A DNA stretch of 64,000 nt, taken from positions 5,003,001-5,067,000 of the forward strand of contig NZ_CP118225.1 of assembly GCF_028768465.1 (NCBI RefSeq), given 5' to 3'. Within the stretch, counting starts at the first letter, position 1; the number at the start of each line of letters is the position of its first letter. The notes under the pieces are model-generated. The model searched no databases. It worked only from the letters and a program-made list of their open reading frames with translations, and was not told the origin of the DNA. Below are positions 18,198 to 29,863 of the stretch, piece after piece. A program made the translations under genes and the position numbers. The DNA comes from Rhodopirellula sp. P2 (GTDB lineage: Bacteria > Planctomycetota > Planctomycetia > Pirellulales > Pirellulaceae).

Positions 18198-18896
18198 ATG
18201 AACGAACGCTTGCGCCTCATCCTCCCGTCCATGTTGCTAGCGATTCTTCTTCCTGTCAGCTCGCTGAAGGCAGATGAGTTTCAATCCCTTTTTGATGGCT
18301 CGACGTTGACCGGATGGAAGGCTTTGGACATGCGATACTGGTCCGTCCGAGACGGCGCGATCACCGGAGAGTCCACGCCAGAGATCCCCTGCACTTCCAA
18401 CCAGTTTCTTGTTTGGCAGGGTGGCGACGTGGCGGACTTTGAATTGAAACTCAAATTTCGTGCGACAGGAAATGGCTGCAACACAGGGGTCCAGTTTCGC
18501 AGCGAAATCGATCCCAAAGGATTGGCGGTGGGCTATCAAGCGGACATCTACCAAAGTGGGCCTTACCTCGGTGGCGTCTGTGATGAACAGCACAAACGAG
18601 ACGGCGAGGAGTTGCTGACTGCCAACGGAACCAAAACGGTGATTGATCCGTCGGGAAAACGAACGGTCACAGCCCTTGATGGGGAAGTGACGATGAAACC
18701 GCAGGGTGAATGGAACGACTACCACATCACCGCCCAAGGCCAGCACATCACCCTACGAATCAATGGAAGAGTTTCTTCTGAACTCATCGACCAGGAAGAG
18801 GGACACTACGATTTGAAGGGCATCTTGGGATTGCAATTGAGGTCTGGTCGACCGATGACGGTGCAGTTCAAAGACATCTTCCTCAAGCCTCTTTGA
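18198..18896 (+). CDS. Exported DUF1080 (3-keto-disaccharide hydrolase) protein
   Basis: A 232-residue protein with a signal peptide (LILPSMLLAILLPVSSLKA). The mature domain begins FQSLFDGSTLTGWK, continues with WSVRDGAITGE and FELKLKFRATGNG, has GVQFRSE, and ends LGLQLRSGRP; these are the successive signatures of the DUF1080 concanavalin-like jelly-roll. Some DUF1080 members have been shown to hydrolyse 3-keto-glycosides; whether this one does is inference. Planctomycetes carry many copies. The ATG at 18198 is preferred to a TTG 12 bases upstream. Confidence 0.9.
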   Translation: MNERLRLILPSMLLAILLPVSSLKADEFQSLFDGSTLTGWKALDMRYWSVRDGAITGESTPEIPCTSNQFLVWQGGDVADFELKLKFRATGNGCNTGVQFRSEIDPKGLAVGYQADIYQSGPYLGGVCDEQHKRDGEELLTANGTKTVIDPSGKRTVTALDGEVTMKPQGEWNDYHITAQGQHITLRINGRVSSELIDQEEGHYDLKGILGLQLRSGRPMTVQFKDIFLKPL

Positions 18897-19382
18897 TATC
18901 CAGGTTCGCGAACCGTTCGGACAACTCACTTCCGCGGCAATCGCCATGGCCTCCACGCTTCGCTGCTGCGGAACGAACCACTCGGAAGGAAGCCCGTTGG
19001 GAACGCCGACAGTCAAACGTTGACGGATAACGGCATAACCGGGACGAGTGGAGGCGTCATGAACGATGGCATTGTGCATCGGGCCCAAGCCATCTGCAGG
19101 GAAACTCTGCGCATCGACTTGGCGTGCGGACGTCCAATGCCGTCCCTCTTCATGGTGCGGCGGACGAGGGCCGTGTCGCATCCGGCGTTCGCCTCCCCTC
19201 CTTCTCGGCGACAACATCGGCCTGGCTGAGTCGAACTCATCGAATGTCGATGCTCGTTCGCCCCCCCATTCCCGCTCAAACAACTCACGTCCGGCGACTG
19301 GATCCTCCGCCATTCCTAGAGGGGTGATGAGCAGAACCAAGACCAGCCCCCCAGCCAATTCAGTCCGATGGTTGACGGCCAT
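18753..19382 (-). pseudogene. Remnant of a DUF1111 di-haem oxidoreductase gene
   Basis: The frame starts with a signal peptide (TELAGGLVLVLLITPLGMA), then has AGRELFEREW and, about 70 residues on, DGLGPMHNA. In DUF1111 (cytochrome-c-peroxidase-like) proteins these two motifs begin the mature protein and lead straight into a CxxCH haem site. Here the CxxCH is missing, the following residues do not match, and the frame runs antisense into the 3' end of the DUF1080 gene. The rest of a normally 400-500-residue gene is absent. The 5' end thus looks like a truncated, decayed gene. It could instead be a small protein of new function; no evidence favours that. Confidence 0.5.
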
Positions 19383-19605
19383 ATCACGCTGCCTCGGCGG
19401 CGTTCGAAAAGCAAGTTTAAAAAGGCGGCGAAGCAATCCCCACTTACAAGAAGGACAAATGCCAATCCGAATTGTCACACATCCGATCGCATCGTCGTCC
19501 GTCGTTTGCATTCTCGTGATAACGCGGAAACAGACGGTCCCCTTCATGATGGCGAACATCTTGGTTCGCACCATTTGTCAGTTGTCTCCACCGAGGAACA
19601 CAGTC

Positions 19606-19872
19606 ATGAAACGTCGCGTCCCCAACCGTCGTCGCTTGTTCGTCCAAAACCTTGAGAATCGTCGTGTCCTCGCTGGTTGCATGGGCGTGGATGCTGCGAC
19701 CGACGACCTGGCCACCAACGATACAGACGAAACCGATGTGGACTCTGAACCAGTCGATGACACCGAGGACGAAGCTTCCTCACTTTGCCTGATTCACGAA
19801 GAACTCGAAAGCATCTTCGCTGAACTGGGAAGCCGCGATTTGGCCGACGCTCAGATCTACATTCTGATCTGA
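19606..19872 (+). CDS. Small exported acidic protein with LEPR-type leader
   Basis: An 88-residue protein beginning MKRRVPNRRRLFVQNLENRR followed by VLAG. Basic leaders with an L-E-x-R-x-V/L-L-A core are recurrent at the start of exported planctomycete proteins, often very large ones. The mature part is short and acidic (Asp/Glu/Thr-rich), ending in a helix-like LIHEELESIFAELG segment. A GAGGAAC motif lies upstream of the ATG. It may be a genuine small surface protein or the stump of a larger one; the stop is followed by more than 400 non-coding bases. Confidence 0.6.
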   Translation: MKRRVPNRRRLFVQNLENRRVLAGCMGVDAATDDLATNDTDETDVDSEPVDDTEDEASSLCLIHEELESIFAELGSRDLADAQIYILI

Positions 19873-20306
19873 TTGTCACTTCCGCTGCGTTTCCGTCTGA
19901 ATACGTTTTGCCTGGCCGAAAGGCCGTGAAAGGCTTCAAAATGCCGCCGTCGCACAAAAACTGTCAAACCTCGCCCAATAGTGGTAAAATGGTTTCCGGT
20001 AGCTTGGCGATAACCCGTCATCAAGGCCCCAAGGTTTTCACGCACGAAAACTCTGTTGTGGCAACCGGCGAGACAGCTAGGCTATAGACATTGTCTCCAA
20101 CAGCGATTCATCGCTCCCGCCTTCGTCCTGCCTTGCTCCCTCCACCTTTCGCCAACCCACGCTATGCGTGCCGTTGCCGCCTCCATGCTCGAGCCTTTCG
20201 CGGCCGGAGCAGGTGAAATTAGGATGCACCGTCGGAAGAACATTCGGGTTCGGTCAGACCTGTTGATTCAAAACAATCGACCGTGAACCAAGTTGAAAGT
20301 TCGATC
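19873..20306. other. Intergenic region before the DUF1552 gene
   Basis: No coding frame with support. The region contains short inverted stretches (ggccgaaaggcc at about 19914) and probably the promoter of the DUF1552-DUF1592 pair, but no promoter can be placed with confidence. Confidence 0.4.
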
Positions 20307-21626
20307 ATGCTCAGTCGTAGAAATCTGCTGCAAGGAATCGCAGCGGGCGCGGGTGCCGCCTTCGCTGCCCCACTTTGCCCTGAGCGTCTGCTCGCATCTG
20401 CCAATGCGAACTCGACTCCCAAGCGAATCATCTTCTTCATGCAGAACCAGGGATTCGATCCCAAAACCTGCATTCCGGCTGGGATGAAGCACAGTGGATC
20501 CCTCGGCAAAGCGAAACTGCCCGAGCCTATCAGTGCGTTGGAGCCCTACAAAGAACGACTGCACATCATCAATGGTTTGCACGGCCTTCACACCAGCCCC
20601 TCGCACAGTGCGTTCTTTGGCGCACTGGGTGGGTACCGTGGCAGTGACGGGGTGCCGCCGAGTGGCTCGACGATCGATTATGAACTGAGCAAGGTTTTGC
20701 CGCAGACATTGCTGCCGCACCTGTGCATCGGCATGGACTCGATCGAGAACATGAAGACCAAACCCACCATCGCGACTTTGTCAGCCAGCGGTGCGGGATC
20801 GCCCATCTTCATGCATTCCAACCCGAATCATCTCTATCAGATGCTCTACGGCGGCATCTCATCAGGCGACATTCGATTGCAACACGAGGCGAGATCGAGC
20901 GTGCTCAGCCAAATCGAATTGCTGGCTGCGAGCAAAGGACAATCGCTCCCGCCATCCGATCAACAACGCTACGGCCAATTCGTTCAAGGCTTCCAAGAGG
21001 TCAACGGATTGCGAGATCGGCTGGACACCGTTTCCGATCACCTGCGGAAGTTTGCACCGGAAGTGGATGAGCGATACAGCAACCCTGAGTTTGAAACCGA
21101 CTGGCATGATCGGCTGCTCGACCTAGGAATCTCCGCTCTCTCGTCCGGCATCACCAACACGCTGACCATTGGTTCCGGACGCGGCGAAATCTTCGGTGCT
21201 TGGAAAGGTCTGGGTATCGAACAACAAGGCCACAACTTGGGACACATGGACCAGCCCGACAATCCGATCTGGATCAAAATCCGGCAGTACAACAGCCGCA
21301 TGCTAGTTCGGATCATGGAAAAACTGGACAGCGTGCCCGAAGGCAGCGGCACAATGATGGACAACACTCTGATCGTGTACACCAGCAACAACGCCGACAA
21401 ACAGCACACCAACGGAGCGAACTGGCCGGTCATGCTGCTGGGCAACCTCGATGGGGCGTTCAAAAGCGGTTGCTTCACACAAATCGAGGGCAAGCGTCCG
21501 ATCAACGCGCTCTACACATCTCTGTTGCGTGCCGCCGGTCAAAACGTCGACCGCTTCAACATGGATGACAAGATGGCGAAGAAGTATGACGACAGCAACG
21601 GTCCACTCAAAGAAGTGCTGGCATAG
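20307..21626 (+). CDS. DUF1552 family protein with Tat-type signal
   Basis: A 439-residue DUF1552 protein (alkaline-phosphatase-like fold by family). The N-terminus [20 protein letters not shown] is a twin-arginine-type signal. The mature domain has [29 protein letters not shown] and, near the end, [15 protein letters not shown], matching the family order. The ATG at 20307 is preferred; an in-frame GTG at 20283 would add 8 residues. Its stop is 2 bases before the start of the DUF1592/1588/1585 gene, and this pairing recurs in planctomycetes and Verrucomicrobia. The biochemical role of the pair is not established. Confidence 0.88.
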   Translation: MLSRRNLLQGIAAGAGAAFAAPLCPERLLASANANSTPKRIIFFMQNQGFDPKTCIPAGMKHSGSLGKAKLPEPISALEPYKERLHIINGLHGLHTSPSHSAFFGALGGYRGSDGVPPSGSTIDYELSKVLPQTLLPHLCIGMDSIENMKTKPTIATLSASGAGSPIFMHSNPNHLYQMLYGGISSGDIRLQHEARSSVLSQIELLAASKGQSLPPSDQQRYGQFVQGFQEVNGLRDRLDTVSDHLRKFAPEVDERYSNPEFETDWHDRLLDLGISALSSGITNTLTIGSGRGEIFGAWKGLGIEQQGHNLGHMDQPDNPIWIKIRQYNSRMLVRIMEKLDSVPEGSGTMMDNTLIVYTSNNADKQHTNGANWPVMLLGNLDGAFKSGCFTQIEGKRPINALYTSLLRAAGQNVDRFNMDDKMAKKYDDSNGPLKEVLA

Positions 21627-21628
21627 CA

Positions 21629-24145
21629 ATGATGAAGTCTCGTCGAAGTGATTGCCCACGGTTGCTTGCATTGGTGATTGTGTTGTTCGGCATTGGCCCG
21701 TTGGCCCGCGCCGAAACGTACACGCCAGGTCAACCGATCGACCAAGACTTCGCGGGATTTGCGGAGCCGTTTTTGACGGACCACTGCATCGATTGTCATG
21801 GTGAGTCCGATCCAGAGGGCGATCTCTCACTGGAGAACCTGGGACCGGTCGACGCAATCAACGCGAGTGTGTGGACCAGCGTCTGGGCTCAGGTCAGCCT
21901 GCAGGAAATGCCGCCTCCGGACATGTCCCAGCCCGAGGTGATTGAGCGGTTGAAATTCTCGGACTGGATCGTCGGTGAACTTTCAGATGCCATGCAGGAC
22001 AAAGGCGGTTTCCACGCTCACCGCGATCCCAACAAAGGCAACTTCCTCGATCACGATCTGCTGTTCGGTTCATTGCCAGAGGGCATCCAGCTCGTTCCCA
22101 CTTCCTCGCCCGCACGCATTTGGCGGCTCACGCCTGACGAACATATCACGCGACTGAATGATCTGTTCAACGCAGAGCCGGAATACGATCCCGCCAAACC
22201 GGGACTGCGTGCCCACGGCGACGCTGTGCCCACCAACCACGGTGGCGAACTCAAACTCTATTTCGGTGTGGACCGCATCATTAAATGGCAGGGCGGGACC
22301 GTCGCCTACGCGACCGCGGTCAAAAGCGTCCCTGCGGTGCTGTCATCGCCCCGCGATCATGGGCTGGAAAACTACCCCGACTTCTCACCTGTCAACAGCG
22401 CGGAAGCAACCCAGATCATGGGGATTGCCGGTGACATCCTCCGCTACATGGTCGATGGCCCGCTCAGCATCGCTGAGCCCTACCAGATCACCGATGATCC
22501 GGAATCGATCGCCGACAAGATGCAGGGCGATCTGCGGGGCTTGCCGACCAGTTTGGTCTACAGCACCAAAGTCACGCGGCCCATCACTCCGGTCTATGAC
22601 TTGATGAAGGAAGACGCCCCCACGGAAGAACACGTGCACTCCGCAGTGGATTTCCTATTCGAAGCGTTGACCTTTCGACCGCCGACAAAAACCGAATCCA
22701 ATCGCTACATGGAGATTGTCGAGCAATCCATTGAAAAGCTGGGTAGGAAGGACGGTGCCGTCCTCGGCCTCTCAGCGATCTTCCTCGATCGTGACTCGCT
22801 CTTCCGGCCGGAGTTGGTTGAGAAAGGCGAAGCTGACGAACACGGCCGGGTCATGCTGCAGGATTGGGAACTTGGACTGGCGGTCAATCATGCTCTGCGC
22901 TACATCCAACCGGACGCTGAACTGCGGCAATCGATTGTCGACGGACGCATGCGAACTCGGGATGATGTGAAGCGTGAAGTCGAACGCATGCTGGCTGATG
23001 ACAGCATCCGAAAACCAAGACTCCTTCGTTTCTTCCGTGAATACTTCGATTACGACCTTGGCGGTTACATCTGCAAAGACACGCGCGCACTTGGCGAAAC
23101 AGGTGTCAACAACAAGGGCGTCGCTCATTACAACGCGATGTTCGATGCGACCGCCAGCACGGATCGATTGATCGAACTGATCCTGCAAGAAGACACTGAT
23201 GTTTTGAAGCGGTTGCTGACGACCGACCAAGTGGTCGCTGGCAAGGCCGACAACACGTACTTCGGCAAACAGCGTTCTCGTGAAGAGATGGCTGCCTCGG
23301 TCGCCGCCGAAAAAGCTGCCGCGAAGAAAGAGGCTCTCGCACTAACCGCATGGAAGAAAGCCAATCCCGGCAAGGAACCGCCCGATGCCGCGAATGCCAA
23401 GAAGAAACCAAAGATCAATCACGCGGTCACAGAAGCCAACTTAACCGGACCGGAAATCTACGCTCGGGTGAGCCGGCGAAGTTTCGGTCGCGGTTCCATG
23501 AAACCTGAACGGGTTCTCGCGACCGCTCGCGAAGGCGAACGACTTGGCATCCTGACCCATCCGAGTTGGCTGGTTTCTCATTCGGACGCGATGGACAATC
23601 ACGTCATCCGTCGCGGTCGCTGGATTCAGGAACGACTGATCGGCGGTGCGATTCCGGATGTCCCCATCACGGTCGACGCGATGCTGCCGGACGAACCCCG
23701 GACACCGCTTCGGGAACGCATGCGAGTCACACGGGAAGACTACTGCTGGACCTGCCATCGAAAGATGGACCCGCTGGGATTCCCGTTTGAAATGTACAAT
23801 CACGCGGGACTGTATCGCGAATTCGAACATCGCCAGCCCGTCGACACGACAGGTGAGATCATCGATTCGGGAGATCCAGAACTGGACGGCAAAGTCGCGA
23901 ACGCCTTCGAGCTGATTCAAAAACTGGGCGAAAGCGAACGCGTCGAACAGGTTTTCGTGCGCCACGCGTTTCGGTTCTGGATGGGTCGCAACGAGACGCT
24001 CAATGACGCTCCCGTTTTGCAAGCTGCCCATCGAGCCTACCGAGACAACAACGGCAGCATGAAAGCCCTGCTGGTATCATTGCTGACGTCCGACGCGTTT
24101 CTATATCGCACACGAAGCGAATCAGCATTGGCTACCACCAACTGA
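21629..24145 (+). CDS. Exported DUF1592/DUF1588/DUF1585 protein with cytochrome-c motif
   Basis: An 838-residue exported protein with a signal peptide ([17 protein letters not shown]). A haem-c site CIDCH (Cys53, Cys56, His57) sits in an N-terminal planctomycete cytochrome domain with LQEMPPPD. The middle holds DUF1587/1592-type sequence ([22 protein letters not shown]). The DUF1588 part has [16 protein letters not shown] and a second haem-like [19 protein letters not shown]1585 closes the protein ([23 protein letters not shown]). A Lys/Ala-rich insert at about 550-600 is poorly conserved. It is co-transcribed with the DUF1552 gene. A periplasmic electron-transfer-linked enzyme is likely; the substrate is unknown. 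Confidence 0.9.
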   Translation: MMKSRRSDCPRLLALVIVLFGIGPLARAETYTPGQPIDQDFAGFAEPFLTDHCIDCHGESDPEGDLSLENLGPVDAINASVWTSVWAQVSLQEMPPPDMSQPEVIERLKFSDWIVGELSDAMQDKGGFHAHRDPNKGNFLDHDLLFGSLPEGIQLVPTSSPARIWRLTPDEHITRLNDLFNAEPEYDPAKPGLRAHGDAVPTNHGGELKLYFGVDRIIKWQGGTVAYATAVKSVPAVLSSPRDHGLENYPDFSPVNSAEATQIMGIAGDILRYMVDGPLSIAEPYQITDDPESIADKMQGDLRGLPTSLVYSTKVTRPITPVYDLMKEDAPTEEHVHSAVDFLFEALTFRPPTKTESNRYMEIVEQSIEKLGRKDGAVLGLSAIFLDRDSLFRPELVEKGEADEHGRVMLQDWELGLAVNHALRYIQPDAELRQSIVDGRMRTRDDVKREVERMLADDSIRKPRLLRFFREYFDYDLGGYICKDTRALGETGVNNKGVAHYNAMFDATASTDRLIELILQEDTDVLKRLLTTDQVVAGKADNTYFGKQRSREEMAASVAAEKAAAKKEALALTAWKKANPGKEPPDAANAKKKPKINHAVTEANLTGPEIYARVSRRSFGRGSMKPERVLATAREGERLGILTHPSWLVSHSDAMDNHVIRRGRWIQERLIGGAIPDVPITVDAMLPDEPRTPLRERMRVTREDYCWTCHRKMDPLGFPFEMYNHAGLYREFEHRQPVDTTGEIIDSGDPELDGKVANAFELIQKLGESERVEQVFVRHAFRFWMGRNETLNDAPVLQAAHRAYRDNNGSMKALLVSLLTSDAFLYRTRSESALATTN

Positions 24146-24471
24146 GCGAGTGAGCGTCAAAAGGTGAAGCTTCCTCGCGGAACGGTGCAAGCCGTCCACA
24201 TCAATGGCGAATGGCCAACTTGAACTTTCGCTGCCAACTCGTAGGTCTGCCAAGTGAGCGTGAGTGCTCGTGGCGGTTGTTTGCCACCGAGGACACCGAG
24301 TTCACAGAGACAAAGTGACGGCTGAGCTCATGTCCAAATCGACGGAGAATCACCTCGGTGCTCTCAGTGACCTCTGTGGCTGCCCCACACCAACCGCGTC
24401 CGGAGCCGCAGGCAACTGTATGCCACCGGGCGACCAACGCCGTATCGCAGCATCGAGAACCACTTTCTTGC
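24146..24471. other. Intergenic stretch with imperfect inverted repeat
   Basis: No gene. At about 24283-24385 the phrases caccgaggacaccgag and cctcggtgctctcag face each other as an imperfect inverted repeat about 55 bases apart. This could be a transcript end between the convergent DUF1592 and MFS genes, or a mobile repeat fragment. Confidence 0.4.
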
Positions 24472-25815
24472 TCACACCGGGCGATCGGCTCGCCAGGACG
24501 CCGCGATCAAAACCACGGCCGCGACAGCACACAGCAACGTTGCGGGTCGATAGGCACCGACTTGGTCGTGGGCAACGCTGAACAAGTAAGGACCAATCGC
24601 GGTTCCCGCGACGACGATCGACGTCGAAAAACCCGAGATCGCACCGAGGTGCATGCGACCGAAAAAGCGAGGCCAGGTGACACCAGAGATGATGCCGAAC
24701 ATGCCTTGCATCAGCCCCATGCCCAACACCACAAACACGATGGAAACGTTGTCGCCTAAAAACGCCAAGCTCAACGCGAGTATCAAACTGCCGAGCGACT
24801 GCACCATCGCGAGGTACTTCAGTTTGACAAAATCGCTGAGCCAACTGCCGACGAACTCGACCACCACGCTGACGAATGCCGCAGGCACAAAGATCGAAAC
24901 CGCCCGCCCCCGTGACATCCCTGCGTCCGCGAAAATGGAGACCACGTGGAACGAGAACGCTGTCAACAACAATCCCGACAGCACCACACTGAACGTGAAC
25001 ACCCAAAAGCTGTACGTTCGCCGGGCTTCGGAAAGCGTGAACTGGCGACCACGGACCGTTTCCGCGTGCGTCTTGCGGTCTTGTTTCGCAAACGGACCAT
25101 CGGGAATCATCCCATGCTCTTCGGGACGTGATCGAGCGAAGACGATTGCGATCACAGCAAACCCCGCCACAATCACAGCAATCGTCTGCCATGCCCAGGC
25201 CCATCCACCACGCTGGATCAACCACTCGAAAAACGCCGGTGTGATTGAAAACCCAAACGAAATCGAGATCCCGATGAATGCCAGTGCCATCCCGCGTCGT
25301 TGTTCGAACCACTCCAAAACCATGTTGCGAGACGACAACGTCAGCATGCCCTGGCCGAAGAAACGCATCGCAAAGAAGCCGAGGGTCAAAACAGCGAACG
25401 ACACACCGTCTCGGTAGCCACCAGGCAAGACGGAGGCGACCGCCCCCGCGATCAAGTCCGAGAAGCTCATTCCCATCAGCACGACTGCCAACATCGCGGC
25501 CGAACCGGCAGCAACCCACCGTCCACCGAACCGATCGTAGTAGCGTCCGGCGCGACTGATCAACACCGCGCTGCCAATCGTTCCAGCCAAATAGGCGAAG
25601 CTGATCCAACTGCGAGACAACTTGTGGGCATCGATCAGAAAATCGGTGAACACCGACACGCCCACGGTTTGCCCCGGCGCGCTCGCCAACACGCCCAACG
25701 TTCCACACACCAAGACCACCGTGCCGTAGAAGAATGGCACCGCAGCAGGATCGAAGGGAAAGTTCGAATACCTTGGACGCACTGGGCGTCCCTCGTTGGG
25801 TTGGTCAGAATGCAT
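24472..25815 (-). CDS. Major facilitator superfamily transporter
   Basis: A 447-residue inner-membrane transporter with about 12 predicted helices in two halves. The loop between helices 2 and 3 has GRYYDRFGGRWV, the MFS signature G-R-x-x-D-R-x-G-x-R, and the central cytoplasmic loop is charged (PFAKQDRKTHAETVRGR). The arrangement resembles the oxalate/formate-antiporter-like group, but no substrate can be named. The ATG at 25815 is chosen over a GTG 6 bases upstream. It is convergent with the DUF1592 gene. Confidence 0.87.
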   Translation of the reverse strand: MHSDQPNEGRPVRPRYSNFPFDPAAVPFFYGTVVLVCGTLGVLASAPGQTVGVSVFTDFLIDAHKLSRSWISFAYLAGTIGSAVLISRAGRYYDRFGGRWVAAGSAAMLAVVLMGMSFSDLIAGAVASVLPGGYRDGVSFAVLTLGFFAMRFFGQGMLTLSSRNMVLEWFEQRRGMALAFIGISISFGFSITPAFFEWLIQRGGWAWAWQTIAVIVAGFAVIAIVFARSRPEEHGMIPDGPFAKQDRKTHAETVRGRQFTLSEARRTYSFWVFTFSVVLSGLLLTAFSFHVVSIFADAGMSRGRAVSIFVPAAFVSVVVEFVGSWLSDFVKLKYLAMVQSLGSLILALSLAFLGDNVSIVFVVLGMGLMQGMFGIISGVTWPRFFGRMHLGAISGFSTSIVVAGTAIGPYLFSVAHDQVGAYRPATLLCAVAAVVLIAASWRADRPV

Positions 25816-26120
25816 GCACACAGCCGAGACGTTGAAGTCAGAAGCAATGCATTGGATCGGGTCGTCGCGACCACGTCAGCGGGGATTGACACACAAACCC
25901 AATGCAATCGCTTGAAGCACTTCCGACGCTCCGCGATGATAAGAATGCCCCGTCGCAAAGACGTTCAGTCGTGGGCCGAGTCAGAGTTCTCACCTAACCC
26001 AATGCTTTGGAACCAACCTCGCAGTGAGCGCAACGGTGGCTTCCATTGAAATGGCCGCCCCATCCGGCTGGCGCCCATCGCGTGGTGCCACCTGTCCAAC
26101 GTTGACTCCGAACAGGCATC
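25816..26120. other. Intergenic region between divergent genes
   Basis: The MFS gene and the small membrane protein gene diverge here. No repeat or operator is recognised; promoters for both must lie inside this stretch. Confidence 0.4.
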
Positions 26121-26534
26121 ATGATTCCCGACATCAACGAGCAACAAGAATTGCGAACCAACCCGGATCCCTTCGCGCCGCCACTCGAGATGCCGAACGG
26201 GAACGATCGAAAGCCGGAGTTCCGTTCCCGGGGCCGCGCCTTCTTGATTGGCTGTCGCAATGGTTTCCTTTGGTCCGTTGCGATCGGTGCTCCGTTGTCG
26301 TGGGTGATGGTTCCGGCAATGCCCAGACGCAGGTCCTTCGATGAGGCAGGCAACCTCATTCCATGGGTGGACGAAATCGGCTGGCTTGGATTGTTCCAGC
26401 TTGTCGCGCCAGGACTCGCCAGCATTTCTGCCATCTGGACCTTGTCAGCGGGTGTTGCAGAATTGATCACCCACATTCGCCAGCAGCGATCCATCGTCAA
26501 AGAAGCCCCCCCAGTCCAAGCGGAACGGTACTGA
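26121..26534 (+). CDS. Hypothetical membrane protein
   Basis: A 137-residue protein with a Pro/Asn-rich hydrophilic N-terminus and two hydrophobic segments (FLIGCRNGFLWSVAIGAPLS and LGLFQLVAPGLASISAIWTL), followed by a charged C-terminus. There is no family assignment. An opposite frame covers the same region but lacks any membrane or signal pattern. A short hairpin, ccaccc/gggtgg (26567-26581), lies 33 bases after the stop and may end the transcript. Confidence 0.6.
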   Translation: MIPDINEQQELRTNPDPFAPPLEMPNGNDRKPEFRSRGRAFLIGCRNGFLWSVAIGAPLSWVMVPAMPRRRSFDEAGNLIPWVDEIGWLGLFQLVAPGLASISAIWTLSAGVAELITHIRQQRSIVKEAPPVQAERY

Positions 26535-26653
26535 AGCCGCAGCGAGACAACACAATGGACGTGGCCCCACCCGTCGGGTGGTCGTGATACAATGCCGCCC
26601 GGTCGTTTTTCGACTTCACGCCTACAACAATGTCTTGCCATCTGGACTCACTC

Positions 26654-26902
26654 ATGGAAATTCTTCTCAACATTCTGGCCATGACGGCAATGGCCGCCAG
26701 TGTCGTTGGCTGGCTTTGGATCACGGTGATGGCATTCAGTGAAGGCGAAATCCTCTGGGGTCTTGGGTGCTTGATCATTTCGCCCGTCTGCTTGATCTAC
26801 GGGTTCCTGAACTTCCAAGAACTGAAGATCCCCGTCCTGATGCTCGCCATCGGACTTGTCGCAAGAATTGGACTCGGGGCGATAGCGTTCGCAACGACCT
26901 GA
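26654..26902 (+). CDS. Small hypothetical membrane protein
   Basis: An 82-residue protein with about three hydrophobic segments (ILAMTAMAASVVGWLWITVM, LGCLIISPVCLIYGFLNF, IPVLMLAIGLVARIGLGAIA). No family is recognised. An upstream in-frame ATG at 26630 would add eight residues; both starts are possible. It follows the other small membrane protein on the same strand after a possible terminator. Confidence 0.6.
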   Translation: MEILLNILAMTAMAASVVGWLWITVMAFSEGEILWGLGCLIISPVCLIYGFLNFQELKIPVLMLAIGLVARIGLGAIAFATT

Positions 26903-27030
26903 CAAACCGTCGAGCGACCAAACCGAAGATCATCTCTGATGGGAGAGGGGCGCGTTCCATGCCATGGAGCTTCCATGCATGGACACCATGATCCGGCGAC
27001 GCGACGGCTTTCATTGTTGGCTGCGTGGGA

Positions 27031-29863
<2,833 letters not shown>

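Noticed and set aside
25994-26641. Minus-strand frame covering the hypothetical membrane protein
   Set aside because: Lacks hydrophobic pattern or motif, whereas the plus-strand frame has two membrane segments and a normal ATG.
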